From Sphingobacteriaceae bacterium (GTDB lineage: Bacteria; Bacteroidota; Bacteroidia; B-17B0; Aurantibacillaceae), in NCBI GenBank assembly GCA_016715905.1, contig JADJXI010000004.1:770261-834260 (forward strand): 64,000 bases of DNA, read 5' to 3'. The stretch's first letter is position 1. Every line of letters begins with the position of its first letter. Shown piece after piece: positions 43,767 to 53,342 of this stretch. A model generated the notes under the pieces. It was not told the DNA's origin. It saw nothing but the letters and a program-made list of their open reading frames with translations, and did not search any database. Made by a program: the position numbers and the translations under genes.

Positions 43767-45584
43767 ATGAAAGTATCCGACTATATTGCCCAGTTATTTG
43801 TTGATCACAACATAAAACATGTTTTTTCAATTTCAGGTGCAGGAAATGTTCACTTGCTTAAATCTATTGCAGAACATAAAGATTTAGTTCCTGTTCATCC
43901 TCATCAGGAACAAGGTGGTGCGTTGGCCTGTTTGGCTTACAAGCGTATTTGCAATCGCTTAGGTGTAATGATTACAACTTCAGGCGGCGCAGCAACCAAT
44001 GCCATTACCGGCGCTTTAGATGCCTGGGCAGATTCTATACCACTCTTAATTATTACCGGTCAAGAAAAATCCCAATTCGTGAATGAGCATCAAAAGCTTA
44101 GAATGTGGGGCGTACAAGGATTCGATATTGTGAAAACTGTAGAAAACATCACAAAATATGCCGTGTATGTTTCCGACCCAAATAAAATAAGATATGAATT
44201 TGAAAAAGCCATTTACTTGGCTGAAAACGGCAGGCCGGGTCCGGTTTGGATAGACATTCCTACAGATCTACAAGCCGCAACAATCGATCCTGCCAAACAG
44301 GTTGGATTTGTTCCTGAAAAGAAAAGTATAACACCAAGTTCACTTGAAAAAATAAAAAATATACAAGTACTTTTAAAATCTGCTAAACGACCACTTTTTA
44401 TATTTGGTAACGGTGTACGGCTTTCCGGGGGCGTTGATTTGCTGCAAAAAACAGTTGATAAATTTCATTGTCCGTTTTTATTAGCCTGGAATGGTATTGA
44501 TCTAATTTCTTCCCTGCATCCACTTAATTTTGGGCGAGCAGGAACTTACGGACAACGTGCAGCCAATTTTATTGTTCAAAATGCAGATTTAATTATAACC
44601 GTTGGAACGCGAATGGCTATTCCGCAAGTTGGCTACGACTTGAAAGAATTTGCCCGTGAAGCTAAAAAAATAATTGTGGATATTGACCCTACGGAATTAG
44701 ATAAATTCTCGAAGGATAATTCTTTTACCGGTATTGAAGCCGATGCTAAAGAATTTCTTCAGCTTATTTTAGCAGATACCACGGCACCTTCTTCTGAGCA
44801 AATAAAAGAATGGGTGAACTATTGCAATCAACTCCGAAAAAAATATCCCTTTGTTGAACCACAGGGAATGCACAAAGAGCAGGACGGGAAATTAAATTCA
44901 TATTCTTTTGTAGAAGAATTGAACAAACATTTTAGTGAAGACGAAATTATTGTAACCGACATGGGCACTGCACTTACTTGCACACACCAAAGTATTGTAT
45001 TACAAGGAAAACAACGCGTTGTAACTTCAACCGGACTAGGTGAAATGGGTTTCGGATTACCGGGTGCAATGGGTGCTTCATTAGCAGCAGATAAAAAAAG
45101 AGTTATTCTCCTAAACGGTGATGGATCTATGATGATGAATTTACAGGAAATGCAAACCATTGTTCATCATAAATTACCCATAAAACTTTTTGTTTACATA
45201 AATGATGGTTATTTAACTATTAAGCACACGCAAAATAATTTATTCGGGAAAAACTTTGCCGGTTCGGGCGAATCTTCCGGTGTTACCTGTCCGGATTTTG
45301 CAAAAATCGGTGAGGCATTCGGATTTAAAACTTTTAAAATAAATTCTTTACAAGAAGCCAAAACAACAATACCGAAAGTATTAAACGAAGAAGGACCGGT
45401 GTTATGCGAAGTATTTATACATGCCATGCAATTACTGGCGCCCAAAACTTCATTCAATATTAACCCCGATGGCACTTTAGTTTCGCCTCCTTTAGAAGAT
45501 CTTTCTCCATTTTTACCAAGAGAAGAATTTAAAAAAGACATGCTTATTGAACCACATCCTAAATCATTGCAAATAAAAAATTAA
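43767..45584 (+). CDS. ThDP-dependent enzyme, acetolactate synthase-like
   Basis: The protein is 605 aa. The N-terminal PYR domain has SGAGNVHLLKSI and HPHQEQGGALAC with the ThDP-activating Glu48. The central domain is the FAD/Rossmann type (GNGVRLSGG, LIITVGTRMA). The C-terminal PP domain has GDGSMMMNLQEMQT (451 on) and INDGYLTIK, the ThDP/Mg motif GDG to N. It may decarboxylate pyruvate and add a two-carbon unit, as YerE does with CDP-4-keto-3,6-dideoxyglucose in yersiniose synthesis; the rfbFGH genes next door make exactly that acceptor. That link is inference. The next gene starts 1 bp after its stop. Confidence 0.87.
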   Translation: MKVSDYIAQLFVDHNIKHVFSISGAGNVHLLKSIAEHKDLVPVHPHQEQGGALACLAYKRICNRLGVMITTSGGAATNAITGALDAWADSIPLLIITGQEKSQFVNEHQKLRMWGVQGFDIVKTVENITKYAVYVSDPNKIRYEFEKAIYLAENGRPGPVWIDIPTDLQAATIDPAKQVGFVPEKKSITPSSLEKIKNIQVLLKSAKRPLFIFGNGVRLSGGVDLLQKTVDKFHCPFLLAWNGIDLISSLHPLNFGRAGTYGQRAANFIVQNADLIITVGTRMAIPQVGYDLKEFAREAKKIIVDIDPTELDKFSKDNSFTGIEADAKEFLQLILADTTAPSSEQIKEWVNYCNQLRKKYPFVEPQGMHKEQDGKLNSYSFVEELNKHFSEDEIIVTDMGTALTCTHQSIVLQGKQRVVTSTGLGEMGFGLPGAMGASLAADKKRVILLNGDGSMMMNLQEMQTIVHHKLPIKLFVYINDGYLTIKHTQNNLFGKNFAGSGESSGVTCPDFAKIGEAFGFKTFKINSLQEAKTTIPKVLNEEGPVLCEVFIHAMQLLAPKTSFNINPDGTLVSPPLEDLSPFLPREEFKKDMLIEPHPKSLQIKN

Positions 45585-45585
45585 C

Positions 45586-46353
45586 ATGGATAAAAATCAA
45601 TGGATAAATTCCAAAAAAGCTTTACTTGGACCATTTGTTAGAATTACCAAACCGGAAATAGTAGAAATGTTAGCCATGGCCGGATTTGACTTTGGCGTAG
45701 TAGATTTGGAACATGGAGGAGCGGCTAATATGCATGAAATGTATCCGTTAATTTTAGCTGCTGAAAACAAAGGCATAAAACTATTAGCGCGTACGCCGGG
45801 GTTAAATGAAATGTATATCAAGTGGCTTTTAGATTTAGGCATAGGAGGATTACAAATTCCGCACATTAAAACTAAACAAGATGCAGAAAAAGCCATTGAA
45901 TACTCAAAATTTAAACCCGTTGGCGAAAGAGGATTATGCAGATTTGTGAGAGCAGCCGAGTTTTCTAATATTCCAAAAGAAGAATATATCAAAAATGCCA
46001 ATGATAAGTCGATAATCATTTTACAAATTGAGGGAACAGAAGGCGCAAAAAATATTGAAGAAATTGCCTCTGTAGAAGGAGTAGATATCATTTTTGTGGG
46101 TCCGTATGATTTAAGTCAATCCATGGGATTAACCGGACAGATATGGCATCCGGATGTAGCCAAAGAAATTACACGCATTATCGAAATATGTAAAGGTAAA
46201 GGCGTTGCTACCGGAATTTTTACCGACACTCCGGAAGGGGTTAAACATTGGAGTGATTTAGGCGTAAAATACATTAACTACCGAATTGATACGGAAATGT
46301 TTTTTGATTTTGCTAAAAAAAGTAAAGCTGAAGTAAATAAATTTCTAATTTAA
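45586..46353 (+). CDS. HpcH/HpaI-type aldolase
   Basis: The protein is 255 aa, a TIM barrel of the class II pyruvate aldolase group. Motifs are GVVDLEHGGAANMHEM, GLQIPHIKTKQDAEKAI, IILQIEGTEGA and FVGPYDLSQSMG, including the metal-site Glu of ILQIEG and Asp of YDLS. Family members cleave or form 2-keto-3-deoxy acids from pyruvate (or oxaloacetate) and an aldehyde. It could lengthen a sugar by three carbons or recycle a product. It is tightly spaced: 1 bp after the ThDP gene, 5 bp before the dehydrogenase. Confidence 0.88.
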   Translation: MDKNQWINSKKALLGPFVRITKPEIVEMLAMAGFDFGVVDLEHGGAANMHEMYPLILAAENKGIKLLARTPGLNEMYIKWLLDLGIGGLQIPHIKTKQDAEKAIEYSKFKPVGERGLCRFVRAAEFSNIPKEEYIKNANDKSIIILQIEGTEGAKNIEEIASVEGVDIIFVGPYDLSQSMGLTGQIWHPDVAKEITRIIEICKGKGVATGIFTDTPEGVKHWSDLGVKYINYRIDTEMFFDFAKKSKAEVNKFLI

Positions 46354-46358
46354 TCACC

Positions 46359-47390
46359 ATGCAGGAAATTTTCATAAATCACCTCAAAATGAAAAATTGG
46401 GCAGCCCGATTATTTGTGCAATCCGGACTTAGCGAAAAACACGCAAATACTATTGCTGCCGCATTAACCGAAACCTCTTTGTTTGGAATTGATTCGCATG
46501 GGGTAGCACGCATTACTCACTATTTGGGTAGATTAGAAAACGGTACAATAGAAAAAAATCCAAAGTTATTATACACAAAAACGGCGGCAGCCACCGGACA
46601 GTTAGATGGGGGAGACGGACATGGAATTGTTATCATGACCGAGGCCACGGATAAGGCTATACAACTTGCTCAAGAAAACGGAACCGGTGTGGTAGGCGTA
46701 CACAATTCATCACATTGCGGTGCCATAGGATTATACACCCGTCAAATAGCACGCGCAGGAATGGTTGGCTTTGCCTTTACACATGCTGATGCACTAGTTG
46801 TGCCACATGGAGGAAATAAACCTTTTTTCGGAACTAACCCTATTTCTATTTCTTTTCCAACAGAAAACAATGAAGAACCTGTTTGCATCGATATGGCCAC
46901 AAGTATAGTTCCCTGGAATTACATGATGAATGCCAAACGTGAAAAATCAAAAGTACCCTTTGGTTTAGGAGTAGATAAAAACGGAAAAGATTCGGATGAT
47001 TCAGCCAATATTGTTGCTGTTAAACCCATGGCCGAACATAAAGGATATGCACTAGCTTTTTTGATTGATTTATTATGCGGTCCATTAAACGGAATGAATT
47101 TTGGACCAAACATGACTTCCATGTATCAGGATTTAGATAAAAAAAGAAAATTAGGCTCATTAGTGTTTGCCATTGACCCTGCCCGATTTGGCGGAAGAGA
47201 TAACTTCAGAGCAGCGGCCACAGCCATGATTAATCAAGTGAAGACACACGGAGAAGAAGTTTTATTTCCGGGACAACCCGAATATTTGAATAAGGCAGTG
47301 CGCATGAAAAGTGGAATTCCGATTACTCAGAGCATATTAGATGATTTTAACGCCTGGGCTAAAAAACTTAATGTAGACCCCATAGCATGA
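46359..47390 (+). CDS. Ldh-family (malate/L-sulfolactate type) oxidoreductase
   Basis: The protein is 343 aa of the Ldh_2 fold, which is not a Rossmann enzyme and uses NAD(P). Conserved parts: SLFGIDSHGVARITHYLG, GVHNSSHCGAIGLYT (catalytic His region), PHGGNKPFFGTNPISISFP, IDMATSIVPWN and MAEHKGYALAFLIDLL. The family reduces 2-keto acids, so a product of the aldolase next to it is a natural substrate (inference). Its stop overlaps the start of the HAD gene by 4 bp (ATGA). Confidence 0.9.
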   Translation: MQEIFINHLKMKNWAARLFVQSGLSEKHANTIAAALTETSLFGIDSHGVARITHYLGRLENGTIEKNPKLLYTKTAAATGQLDGGDGHGIVIMTEATDKAIQLAQENGTGVVGVHNSSHCGAIGLYTRQIARAGMVGFAFTHADALVVPHGGNKPFFGTNPISISFPTENNEEPVCIDMATSIVPWNYMMNAKREKSKVPFGLGVDKNGKDSDDSANIVAVKPMAEHKGYALAFLIDLLCGPLNGMNFGPNMTSMYQDLDKKRKLGSLVFAIDPARFGGRDNFRAAATAMINQVKTHGEEVLFPGQPEYLNKAVRMKSGIPITQSILDDFNAWAKKLNVDPIA

Positions 47391-48025
47391 TAGAAGCAGT
47401 AATTTTTGATTTTGACGGTGTAATTGGAGATACCATGAAAGACAATTGCTTGGCTTGGCAAAATGCATTTGCTCATTACGGTTTTGAAATGAATGAAACC
47501 GAATACTACAGATTGGAAGGAATGGGACGGTATCAAATTGCCGAGCATTTTATTACAAATTATAATCTAAATCCTGAAATAAAAAAAGAGGTAGCAGCAT
47601 TAAAGGAAGAAAACTACAAAAAAAACAATCGGTTTAAAATTTACGACCATGTATTCGAAATATTTGAATATTTAAAGTCCAAAAATATTTTAACAGCCAT
47701 AGTAACCGGCGCATCCAGAGAAAGAATTAGCGAACATTTAGATAAAAAAATCGCTTCACAAATAAATGCATTAATTACTGCAGATGACGTTACAAATACT
47801 AAACCAAACCCTGAACCTTATTTAAAAGCTATACAAAAATTAAATAAACCGGCTGATAAATGCTTGGTTATTGAAAACGCAATACTTGGCTTAGAATCTG
47901 CAATAAAAGCAGGCTGCAAGGCCTATGCGCTTGAAACCACTTTAAGCAAAGAAGATCTTAATCAGGCTGAACAAGTTTTTGCCAATCATAAAGAATTATT
48001 AACTAAGTTTGAAAGTCAATTTTAA
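47387..48025 (+). CDS. HAD-superfamily phosphatase/phosphoglucomutase-like hydrolase
   Basis: The protein is 212 aa. Motif I is VIFDFDGVIGD (nucleophile Asp and acid Asp), motif II is IVTGAS, motif III Lys and motif IV around TADDVTNTKPNPEPYLKAI and VIENAILGLESA. The small cap domain lies between I and II. Typical of sugar phosphatases and beta-phosphoglucomutases. In context it may dephosphorylate a sugar intermediate. Translationally coupled to the upstream dehydrogenase. Confidence 0.88.
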   Translation: MIEAVIFDFDGVIGDTMKDNCLAWQNAFAHYGFEMNETEYYRLEGMGRYQIAEHFITNYNLNPEIKKEVAALKEENYKKNNRFKIYDHVFEIFEYLKSKNILTAIVTGASRERISEHLDKKIASQINALITADDVTNTKPNPEPYLKAIQKLNKPADKCLVIENAILGLESAIKAGCKAYALETTLSKEDLNQAEQVFANHKELLTKFESQF

Positions 48026-48043
48026 AATTTTTCTATTTTTTAT

Positions 48044-48982
48044 ATGAACATTAAAGACATAAAAAAACAATTTGCAGATAACAAAATCACCAAACAGGAA
48101 TTTGTTTTGAAAATGCATGAATTTCACAAAGTACTTTTTGATTTTTCTACTAACCTAATGGGTACTGAAATAGCTAAAATAGAAATTGAAGATGAGCATG
48201 TTATTTTTACCTCAAGAAAAACAGATTTTCACCCGGGAGGCGTAAAATTTTATGTAGATGTAATTGACCCAAGGGTAACTCCAGTTGATACCTTTAATTT
48301 TGGTGTTTATGAAAAAGAAGACTCTGAAATGTTGTATCAATTAGTTAACAACGGAGATACCATTTTTGATGTGGGTGCAAACATTGGTTGGTATTCTAAT
48401 CACCTGGCTAAAAAATTACCGACGTCAAAAATTTATGCTTTTGAACCTATTCCGGAAACGCACGCCCGAGTGAAAAACAACATTGCGCTTAATCAGTCAA
48501 ATAACGTAACGCTCAATAATTTTGCGTTTTCTGATAAAATTCAAACGCTTACATTTTATTACAGTCCAACTATTACCGGCGCTTCATCATCGGCCAATAT
48601 AACCGAAAATGAAAACATGCAAAAATTGGAATGCAAAGCCAATACAATTGATAATTTTGTGCAAGAAAATAAAATTGACAAAATTGATTTTATAAAATGT
48701 GATGTAGAAGGTGCGGAATTTATGGTATATCAGGGAGGAGCAGATTCTATACAAAAATTTAAACCGATTGTATTTACAGAAATGCTTCGCAAATGGGCAG
48801 CAAAATTTGGATACCACCCCAATGATATTATTGATTTTTTCGGGAAGTTCGGTTATCAGTGTTTTGTTTCTCATAACGGAAAACTTAAAAGTTTTGGGCG
48901 CGTAGATGAAAACACGTTGGAAACCAATTATTTCTTTTTACATCCGGAAAAACATAGCTCTACCATAAAAAAATTATCTTAA
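48044..48982 (+). CDS. FkbM-family methyltransferase
   Basis: The protein is 312 aa. The SAM-binding region is DTIFDVGANIGWYSNHLAKK (near residue 105), followed by IYAFEPIPETHARVKNNI and IDFIKCDVEGAEFMVYQGG, the FkbM signature. FkbM enzymes O-methylate hydroxyls in glycans, lipids and macrolides. Last gene of the plus polysaccharide operon; the following lipoprotein is 10 bp downstream and may share the transcript. Confidence 0.88.
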   Translation: MNIKDIKKQFADNKITKQEFVLKMHEFHKVLFDFSTNLMGTEIAKIEIEDEHVIFTSRKTDFHPGGVKFYVDVIDPRVTPVDTFNFGVYEKEDSEMLYQLVNNGDTIFDVGANIGWYSNHLAKKLPTSKIYAFEPIPETHARVKNNIALNQSNNVTLNNFAFSDKIQTLTFYYSPTITGASSSANITENENMQKLECKANTIDNFVQENKIDKIDFIKCDVEGAEFMVYQGGADSIQKFKPIVFTEMLRKWAAKFGYHPNDIIDFFGKFGYQCFVSHNGKLKSFGRVDENTLETNYFFLHPEKHSSTIKKLS

Positions 48983-48992
48983 AATTATCAGT

Positions 48993-49952
48993 ATGAAAAA
49001 TATTCCAAAGAAAAATAAATTAATTAAGTTGATTGCCTGTGTATTTAGTTTATTGGTTTTATTTTCATGCAAAGATAAAACACCGAAAACCAATCCGAAT
49101 GTTGGTAGCAATCCCAATCCATTAACATTGGCTGATTTTTATGCCACCTATGCTGAAAAAGCGCAATCCTTTACCGTTAGCACTGCCAGTGCAACCAGTA
49201 TTGTGGGCACCAAAGGAACAACAATAAACATTCCTGCACTTGCTTTTAAAACCAGTGGCGGAACTCAAATTTTAGGGCAAGTCATTATTAAATTAACCGA
49301 ACTTTACACTAAAAAAGATTTAGTGCTTAATAAAAAACAAACCACCACGGTTGATGATATTTTACAAACCAAAGGCATGGTGAATATTAAAGTAAATCAA
49401 GGGGAAGAGCCTTTATACTTAGATGTGGCAAAAACAGTAACTATTAATTATCCGGCAACAGTTACTCCCGGTAATGATATGTTTGCCATGTATGGAAACA
49501 CGGATTTGATTAGTGGTAAATTCACTTGGCTACCCGACACCACCGGCACTACACGTTATGCGGGTCCGGTTATTAATCCCGTAATGAGTTATAGTTTGGT
49601 TAGTGATTCACTAAATTGGGTACAAATAGGGAAATTTAATTATGGTGCCGGGTTAAAAACCAGTTTTACAATAACGGTTCATGGTAATTACAATTGGACA
49701 AATACAGATGTGTTTATTTATTTTCCCAGCAACCGAAGTATTGCGTATTTAGACAAACCGGAACAGCAAAGTTATACTGCAACCTATAAAATTGCCAGCG
49801 GAACAGTTTGTAATATCATTGCCATTTCAAGAATCAATAGCAATTTTTACATGGTAAACAAACAAGTAACTATAACACCAAGCTTTGTAATGGATTTGGA
49901 TTTAACTCAAAATACAGAATCCGGAGTAATTACCATGCTTGATAATTTGTAA
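48993..49952 (+). CDS. Lipoprotein, unknown function
   Basis: The protein is 319 aa with a lipoprotein signal (IACVFSLLVLFSC, lipobox LFSC, +1 Cys then Lys-Asp). Residues about 60-150 carry the pattern GTKGTTINIPALAFKTSGG and KLTELYTKKDLVLNKKQTTT, which I have seen in other Bacteroidota surface proteins but cannot name with certainty. The C-terminal part is beta-rich. Its place after the FkbM gene is the only functional hint. Confidence 0.65.
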   Translation: MKNIPKKNKLIKLIACVFSLLVLFSCKDKTPKTNPNVGSNPNPLTLADFYATYAEKAQSFTVSTASATSIVGTKGTTINIPALAFKTSGGTQILGQVIIKLTELYTKKDLVLNKKQTTTVDDILQTKGMVNIKVNQGEEPLYLDVAKTVTINYPATVTPGNDMFAMYGNTDLISGKFTWLPDTTGTTRYAGPVINPVMSYSLVSDSLNWVQIGKFNYGAGLKTSFTITVHGNYNWTNTDVFIYFPSNRSIAYLDKPEQQSYTATYKIASGTVCNIIAISRINSNFYMVNKQVTITPSFVMDLDLTQNTESGVITMLDNL

Positions 49953-49960
49953 GGAATTTG

Positions 49961-52378
49961 TTATTCACTTCCAATTACTTTCTTTTTCCTTTTTGTATTA
50001 AGGAATGTTAGCGCAATTAACAGAATAATTGCCATCACAGATATCATACCGCCCTTTGAGCGTAACCGAGGTTCAAATTTCAATTCAATAGCGTGATTTC
50101 CTTTATCCAAAATCAAACCGGTTAGTCCCGCATTTACTCTGTATAATTTAGCATCCTGCCCGTTTACATTGGCCTTCCAACCGGCGTCTAATGGAAATGC
50201 AAGAAATAATATTTTTCGTTCACTAACATTTATATTACCTGTAATATGGTTATCACTAAACTTAGTAATACTTAAGGCTTCTTTTTTCAATTCCATTATG
50301 TTTCTTGCGAATAAATCATAAGTAATTAAATTACTATCCACCAAACTATAAGCCGGAAAATTTCCGATTTCCGCTAAATCTTCATCTTCAATAATTGCGG
50401 CTGCCGAAACTGCAAAGTCTTTTTGAATGTTGGAAATCTTTTTTAAATCCGAATTCTTTAGGATTTTATTGTATGTAACACCAAATGGAGCATGGAATTT
50501 AGACTCATACACTTTCACATCACCAAACTTAGCAATTGAATCAAATCCCATTTGAGCCATTTGATTGCCCGGATTTTTTGATAACCAATATTTTCCGGTA
50601 CAAACTGAAAATAAAAGCGGACGAGAACCAATACCGGGAGCCCAACGGGTTGAATTTTCATCCTTCGCATTAATGACTGCAAAATCAGACAGAAATTTGA
50701 TGTAGTTTTTTTGATTGAAGGAATTGTAAGAAGCAGTACCATAATAACCCTGAGCCTTCGCATCGTTAATACTGCCATGCATAGCTAATCCTGAAAAGTA
50801 ATCTTTATTGATTCTGAAAAAAGATTTATCTTTTTCATTTAAAAACTTAACTGCGTCAACCGTATAATCATTATATCCAATTCGGTCTGTTAATTCAGAT
50901 TTACGAAGTGAACCTCTATCGTTAATGGTACCATGCGACAAATAGGTAAGCTCTACAACACATATCAGCAATAAAACAATTTTTAAATTGGATGTTTTAC
51001 CTTTTGAACTTCCTATCAAATAAACAAAAGCAGCATAAGCTAAAAGGAGTATTGTTACAAAGCCGCGTAAACCGGTACTTACTGCCGTTTTAAATTGTGC
51101 TGCAGGCGAGTATAATAAGATTAATAAAAGCAGCACAGTAATGCCAAATACAATTTTATTTATTTTTTTAGTTTGATCGATGTAATTGAATGCACGGGCC
51201 GCATAAATCACCAAAAACAAAACTATGACCAATGAAAATGTTCGAAAATAATCGCCTGAAAAAGCCCAAAACATGTAGCGGAAATACGGAAAAATAATTG
51301 GTAAACAAAAAATAAAAGTAATTACACCATAAATCTTTTTTTGTTTAGCCTGCAGTGAAGTGAAGAAAAGCGGAAATAAAACCAAACATAATATTCCGCA
51401 ATAAAAAATGGGTGCTTCGAGGTAATTATACCAACCTTTAAAGTTATTTCCATTACCAATAATATCCGTTCCAAAACTTCTGAATACCGTGGTGAATCGT
51501 TGCCATGGGTCGGCCACATCAAAAGCCGATTGTTTTTGAAGTTTTTCAAAAAAGGCTGACTCCCCCCCTACCCTGGGGCTTTCTGCAATTTGCAAAACAT
51601 CAGGTAAAAACTGAAACGCACTTATAGCAACACCTAAGCCGGCAATTAAAATAGTTTTTATTGAGAATACTATAAATGGTTTAATTTCATTGTGGAATTC
51701 AAAAAAACGAGCCGGAATATACGCTGCCAAAAAAATAGTCCACGGTAAAAGAAGAGCAGGTTGTAAAAAAGACAGGAGTGCTATGCCAATAGCGAACCAA
51801 AATATTTTTTGATATTGCAACCATCTTTCAAAACCATATAGAATAACAGCCAAGTATAACGCTTCAATAGAATAAATTACCCAGGTACCTCCCATAATTA
51901 CAAATCCGGAGAAAGCATATAACAAGGCAAAAATTAAGGCTGTAAAATTGCTAAGTTTTAGTTGTTGTAGAAATTTAAAAAATACCATACCGCATAATAC
52001 CACCTTCACCAATTCAACAAAAGCCAGGTAATGCGGAATTTTATTTTTGTCGACAAACATGAGAATATTAGAGAAAAAATCGCTCATCCATAATGGAAAA
52101 ACATTTTGTCCCATCCCTTGCTGAAAACTCCAGCCCGGTAACACGCCCGCTCGAACCATGTCAGAAAAACTATTAATCCACGGTATATATAAGTTGATAT
52201 AATCACTTCCTATATCTTTAAAAACAAACACGCGATTACCGCTGATAAAATCCTTATAAACGATAAAACCCATTATGGTAAGCAATGTAAACAGAACATA
52301 GGTAGTTTTAGCATTGATGAATTTCATTAAATCAAAGGAATTATTTTCTGCAGTAACCTGCTTTTTTTCTGCGGCCAT
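49961..52378 (-). CDS. YfhO-family multi-spanning membrane protein
   Basis: The protein is 805 aa with about a dozen helices in the first 480 residues, then a large extracytoplasmic domain (about 480-770) and a last C-terminal helix (GGMISVMAIILLIALTFL). The pattern matches YfhO: SDYINLYIPWINSFSDM, WSFQQGMGQNVFPL and, near the end, KILFLAFPLDAGWKANVNG. YfhO proteins are GT-C-like and linked to glycosylation of teichoic acid-type or other surface polymers; here a role in the neighbouring polysaccharide locus is possible. It is convergent with the lipoprotein gene. Confidence 0.88.
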   Translation of the reverse strand: MAAEKKQVTAENNSFDLMKFINAKTTYVLFTLLTIMGFIVYKDFISGNRVFVFKDIGSDYINLYIPWINSFSDMVRAGVLPGWSFQQGMGQNVFPLWMSDFFSNILMFVDKNKIPHYLAFVELVKVVLCGMVFFKFLQQLKLSNFTALIFALLYAFSGFVIMGGTWVIYSIEALYLAVILYGFERWLQYQKIFWFAIGIALLSFLQPALLLPWTIFLAAYIPARFFEFHNEIKPFIVFSIKTILIAGLGVAISAFQFLPDVLQIAESPRVGGESAFFEKLQKQSAFDVADPWQRFTTVFRSFGTDIIGNGNNFKGWYNYLEAPIFYCGILCLVLFPLFFTSLQAKQKKIYGVITFIFCLPIIFPYFRYMFWAFSGDYFRTFSLVIVLFLVIYAARAFNYIDQTKKINKIVFGITVLLLLILLYSPAAQFKTAVSTGLRGFVTILLLAYAAFVYLIGSSKGKTSNLKIVLLLICVVELTYLSHGTINDRGSLRKSELTDRIGYNDYTVDAVKFLNEKDKSFFRINKDYFSGLAMHGSINDAKAQGYYGTASYNSFNQKNYIKFLSDFAVINAKDENSTRWAPGIGSRPLLFSVCTGKYWLSKNPGNQMAQMGFDSIAKFGDVKVYESKFHAPFGVTYNKILKNSDLKKISNIQKDFAVSAAAIIEDEDLAEIGNFPAYSLVDSNLITYDLFARNIMELKKEALSITKFSDNHITGNINVSERKILFLAFPLDAGWKANVNGQDAKLYRVNAGLTGLILDKGNHAIELKFEPRLRSKGGMISVMAIILLIALTFLNTKRKKKVIGSE

Positions 52379-52454
52379 AGATTTACCTTTTAGGTATTGC
52401 GAATGTACTAAAAAAAAGGAAAATTGATAATAACAAGTATATCAAAATCTATTC

Positions 52455-53342
52455 TTAATCCAATTTCCGTTTGTGTTTCCAGCGACGGTGACTCCACAGC
52501 CAAATATGAGGTTGCTCACGAATGTTTTTTTCCAATGCACGAGTGTGTAATTCAGTAATAAGTCCTTCTGCCATATCAGCCGGTTTATCGGTTATTAAAA
52601 CCGCACTCATTACATAATATCCCCTTTTAATTTTATGAATAGGCACATAAATAACCGGATAATTAAACTTACGCGCAATTTTTTCGGTGCCGTTAAATAC
52701 GGGTGTATCTTGATTTAAAAATGTGGTCCAGTATGCGCTTTCGGGTGGCGGAGTTTGATCGGCAATTAATCCCAATAATGTTGGAATTCCTTTTTGTTTG
52801 AGTGTTAAAATTTCTTTGTACACCCTTTGCATAGGTATAATATTTCCGCCATATCTACTCCGTAAATGCAACATAAGTGCATCTACATTTTTATTACTTA
52901 AGGGATGATATACTCCTGTAATTAGTTGTTTAAACTGTGTAGGATAGGCAATAGCGCCCCACTCCCAATTTCCACAGTGACCCATTACCCCAATCATGCT
53001 TTGGTTTTTTGATTCGAAGGAATTAAATAATTGTATAGCTGCATCGTCAAATTTAAAATGAACCTTAAATTTTTCTTTCGGCAAGGTAAGCAGCTTTAGT
53101 GTTTCGAGTATTACATCGCAGAAATGCAAATAAAAATCTTTCGCTATTTTATTTATTTCGGATTCAGATTTTTCGGGAAAAGAATTTTTTAAATTGGATA
53201 ATACCACTTTTTTACGATACCCAAAAACATGATATACTAAAAAATAAATCAGGTAACTGAACAAATGCATAAACCAAAAAGGCCAAATAGAAATGAAATA
53301 AATGAGGGGTAAAACAAATATTTTAAATGCAATTTTTCCCAA
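52455..53342 (-). CDS. LpxL/HtrB-type lipid A acyltransferase
   Basis: The protein is 295 aa. One N-terminal hydrophobic segment, then the catalytic motif MGHCGNWEWGA (H-x4-E), with LLGLIADQTPPPESAYWTTF (substrate-binding stretch) and the C-terminal WLWSHRRWK typical of this family. It adds secondary acyl chains to lipid A or a related glycolipid at the inner membrane. The stop of the upstream LOG gene is directly adjacent (0 bp), so the two are co-transcribed. Confidence 0.92.
   Translation of the reverse strand: MGKIAFKIFVLPLIYFISIWPFWFMHLFSYLIYFLVYHVFGYRKKVVLSNLKNSFPEKSESEINKIAKDFYLHFCDVILETLKLLTLPKEKFKVHFKFDDAAIQLFNSFESKNQSMIGVMGHCGNWEWGAIAYPTQFKQLITGVYHPLSNKNVDALMLHLRSRYGGNIIPMQRVYKEILTLKQKGIPTLLGLIADQTPPPESAYWTTFLNQDTPVFNGTEKIARKFNYPVIYVPIHKIKRGYYVMSAVLITDKPADMAEGLITELHTRALEKNIREQPHIWLWSHRRWKHKRKLD

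Noticed and set aside
45597..46091. Minus-strand open frame of 164 codons
   Set aside because: It is antisense to the HpcH-type aldolase, which has clear motifs and fits the operon.
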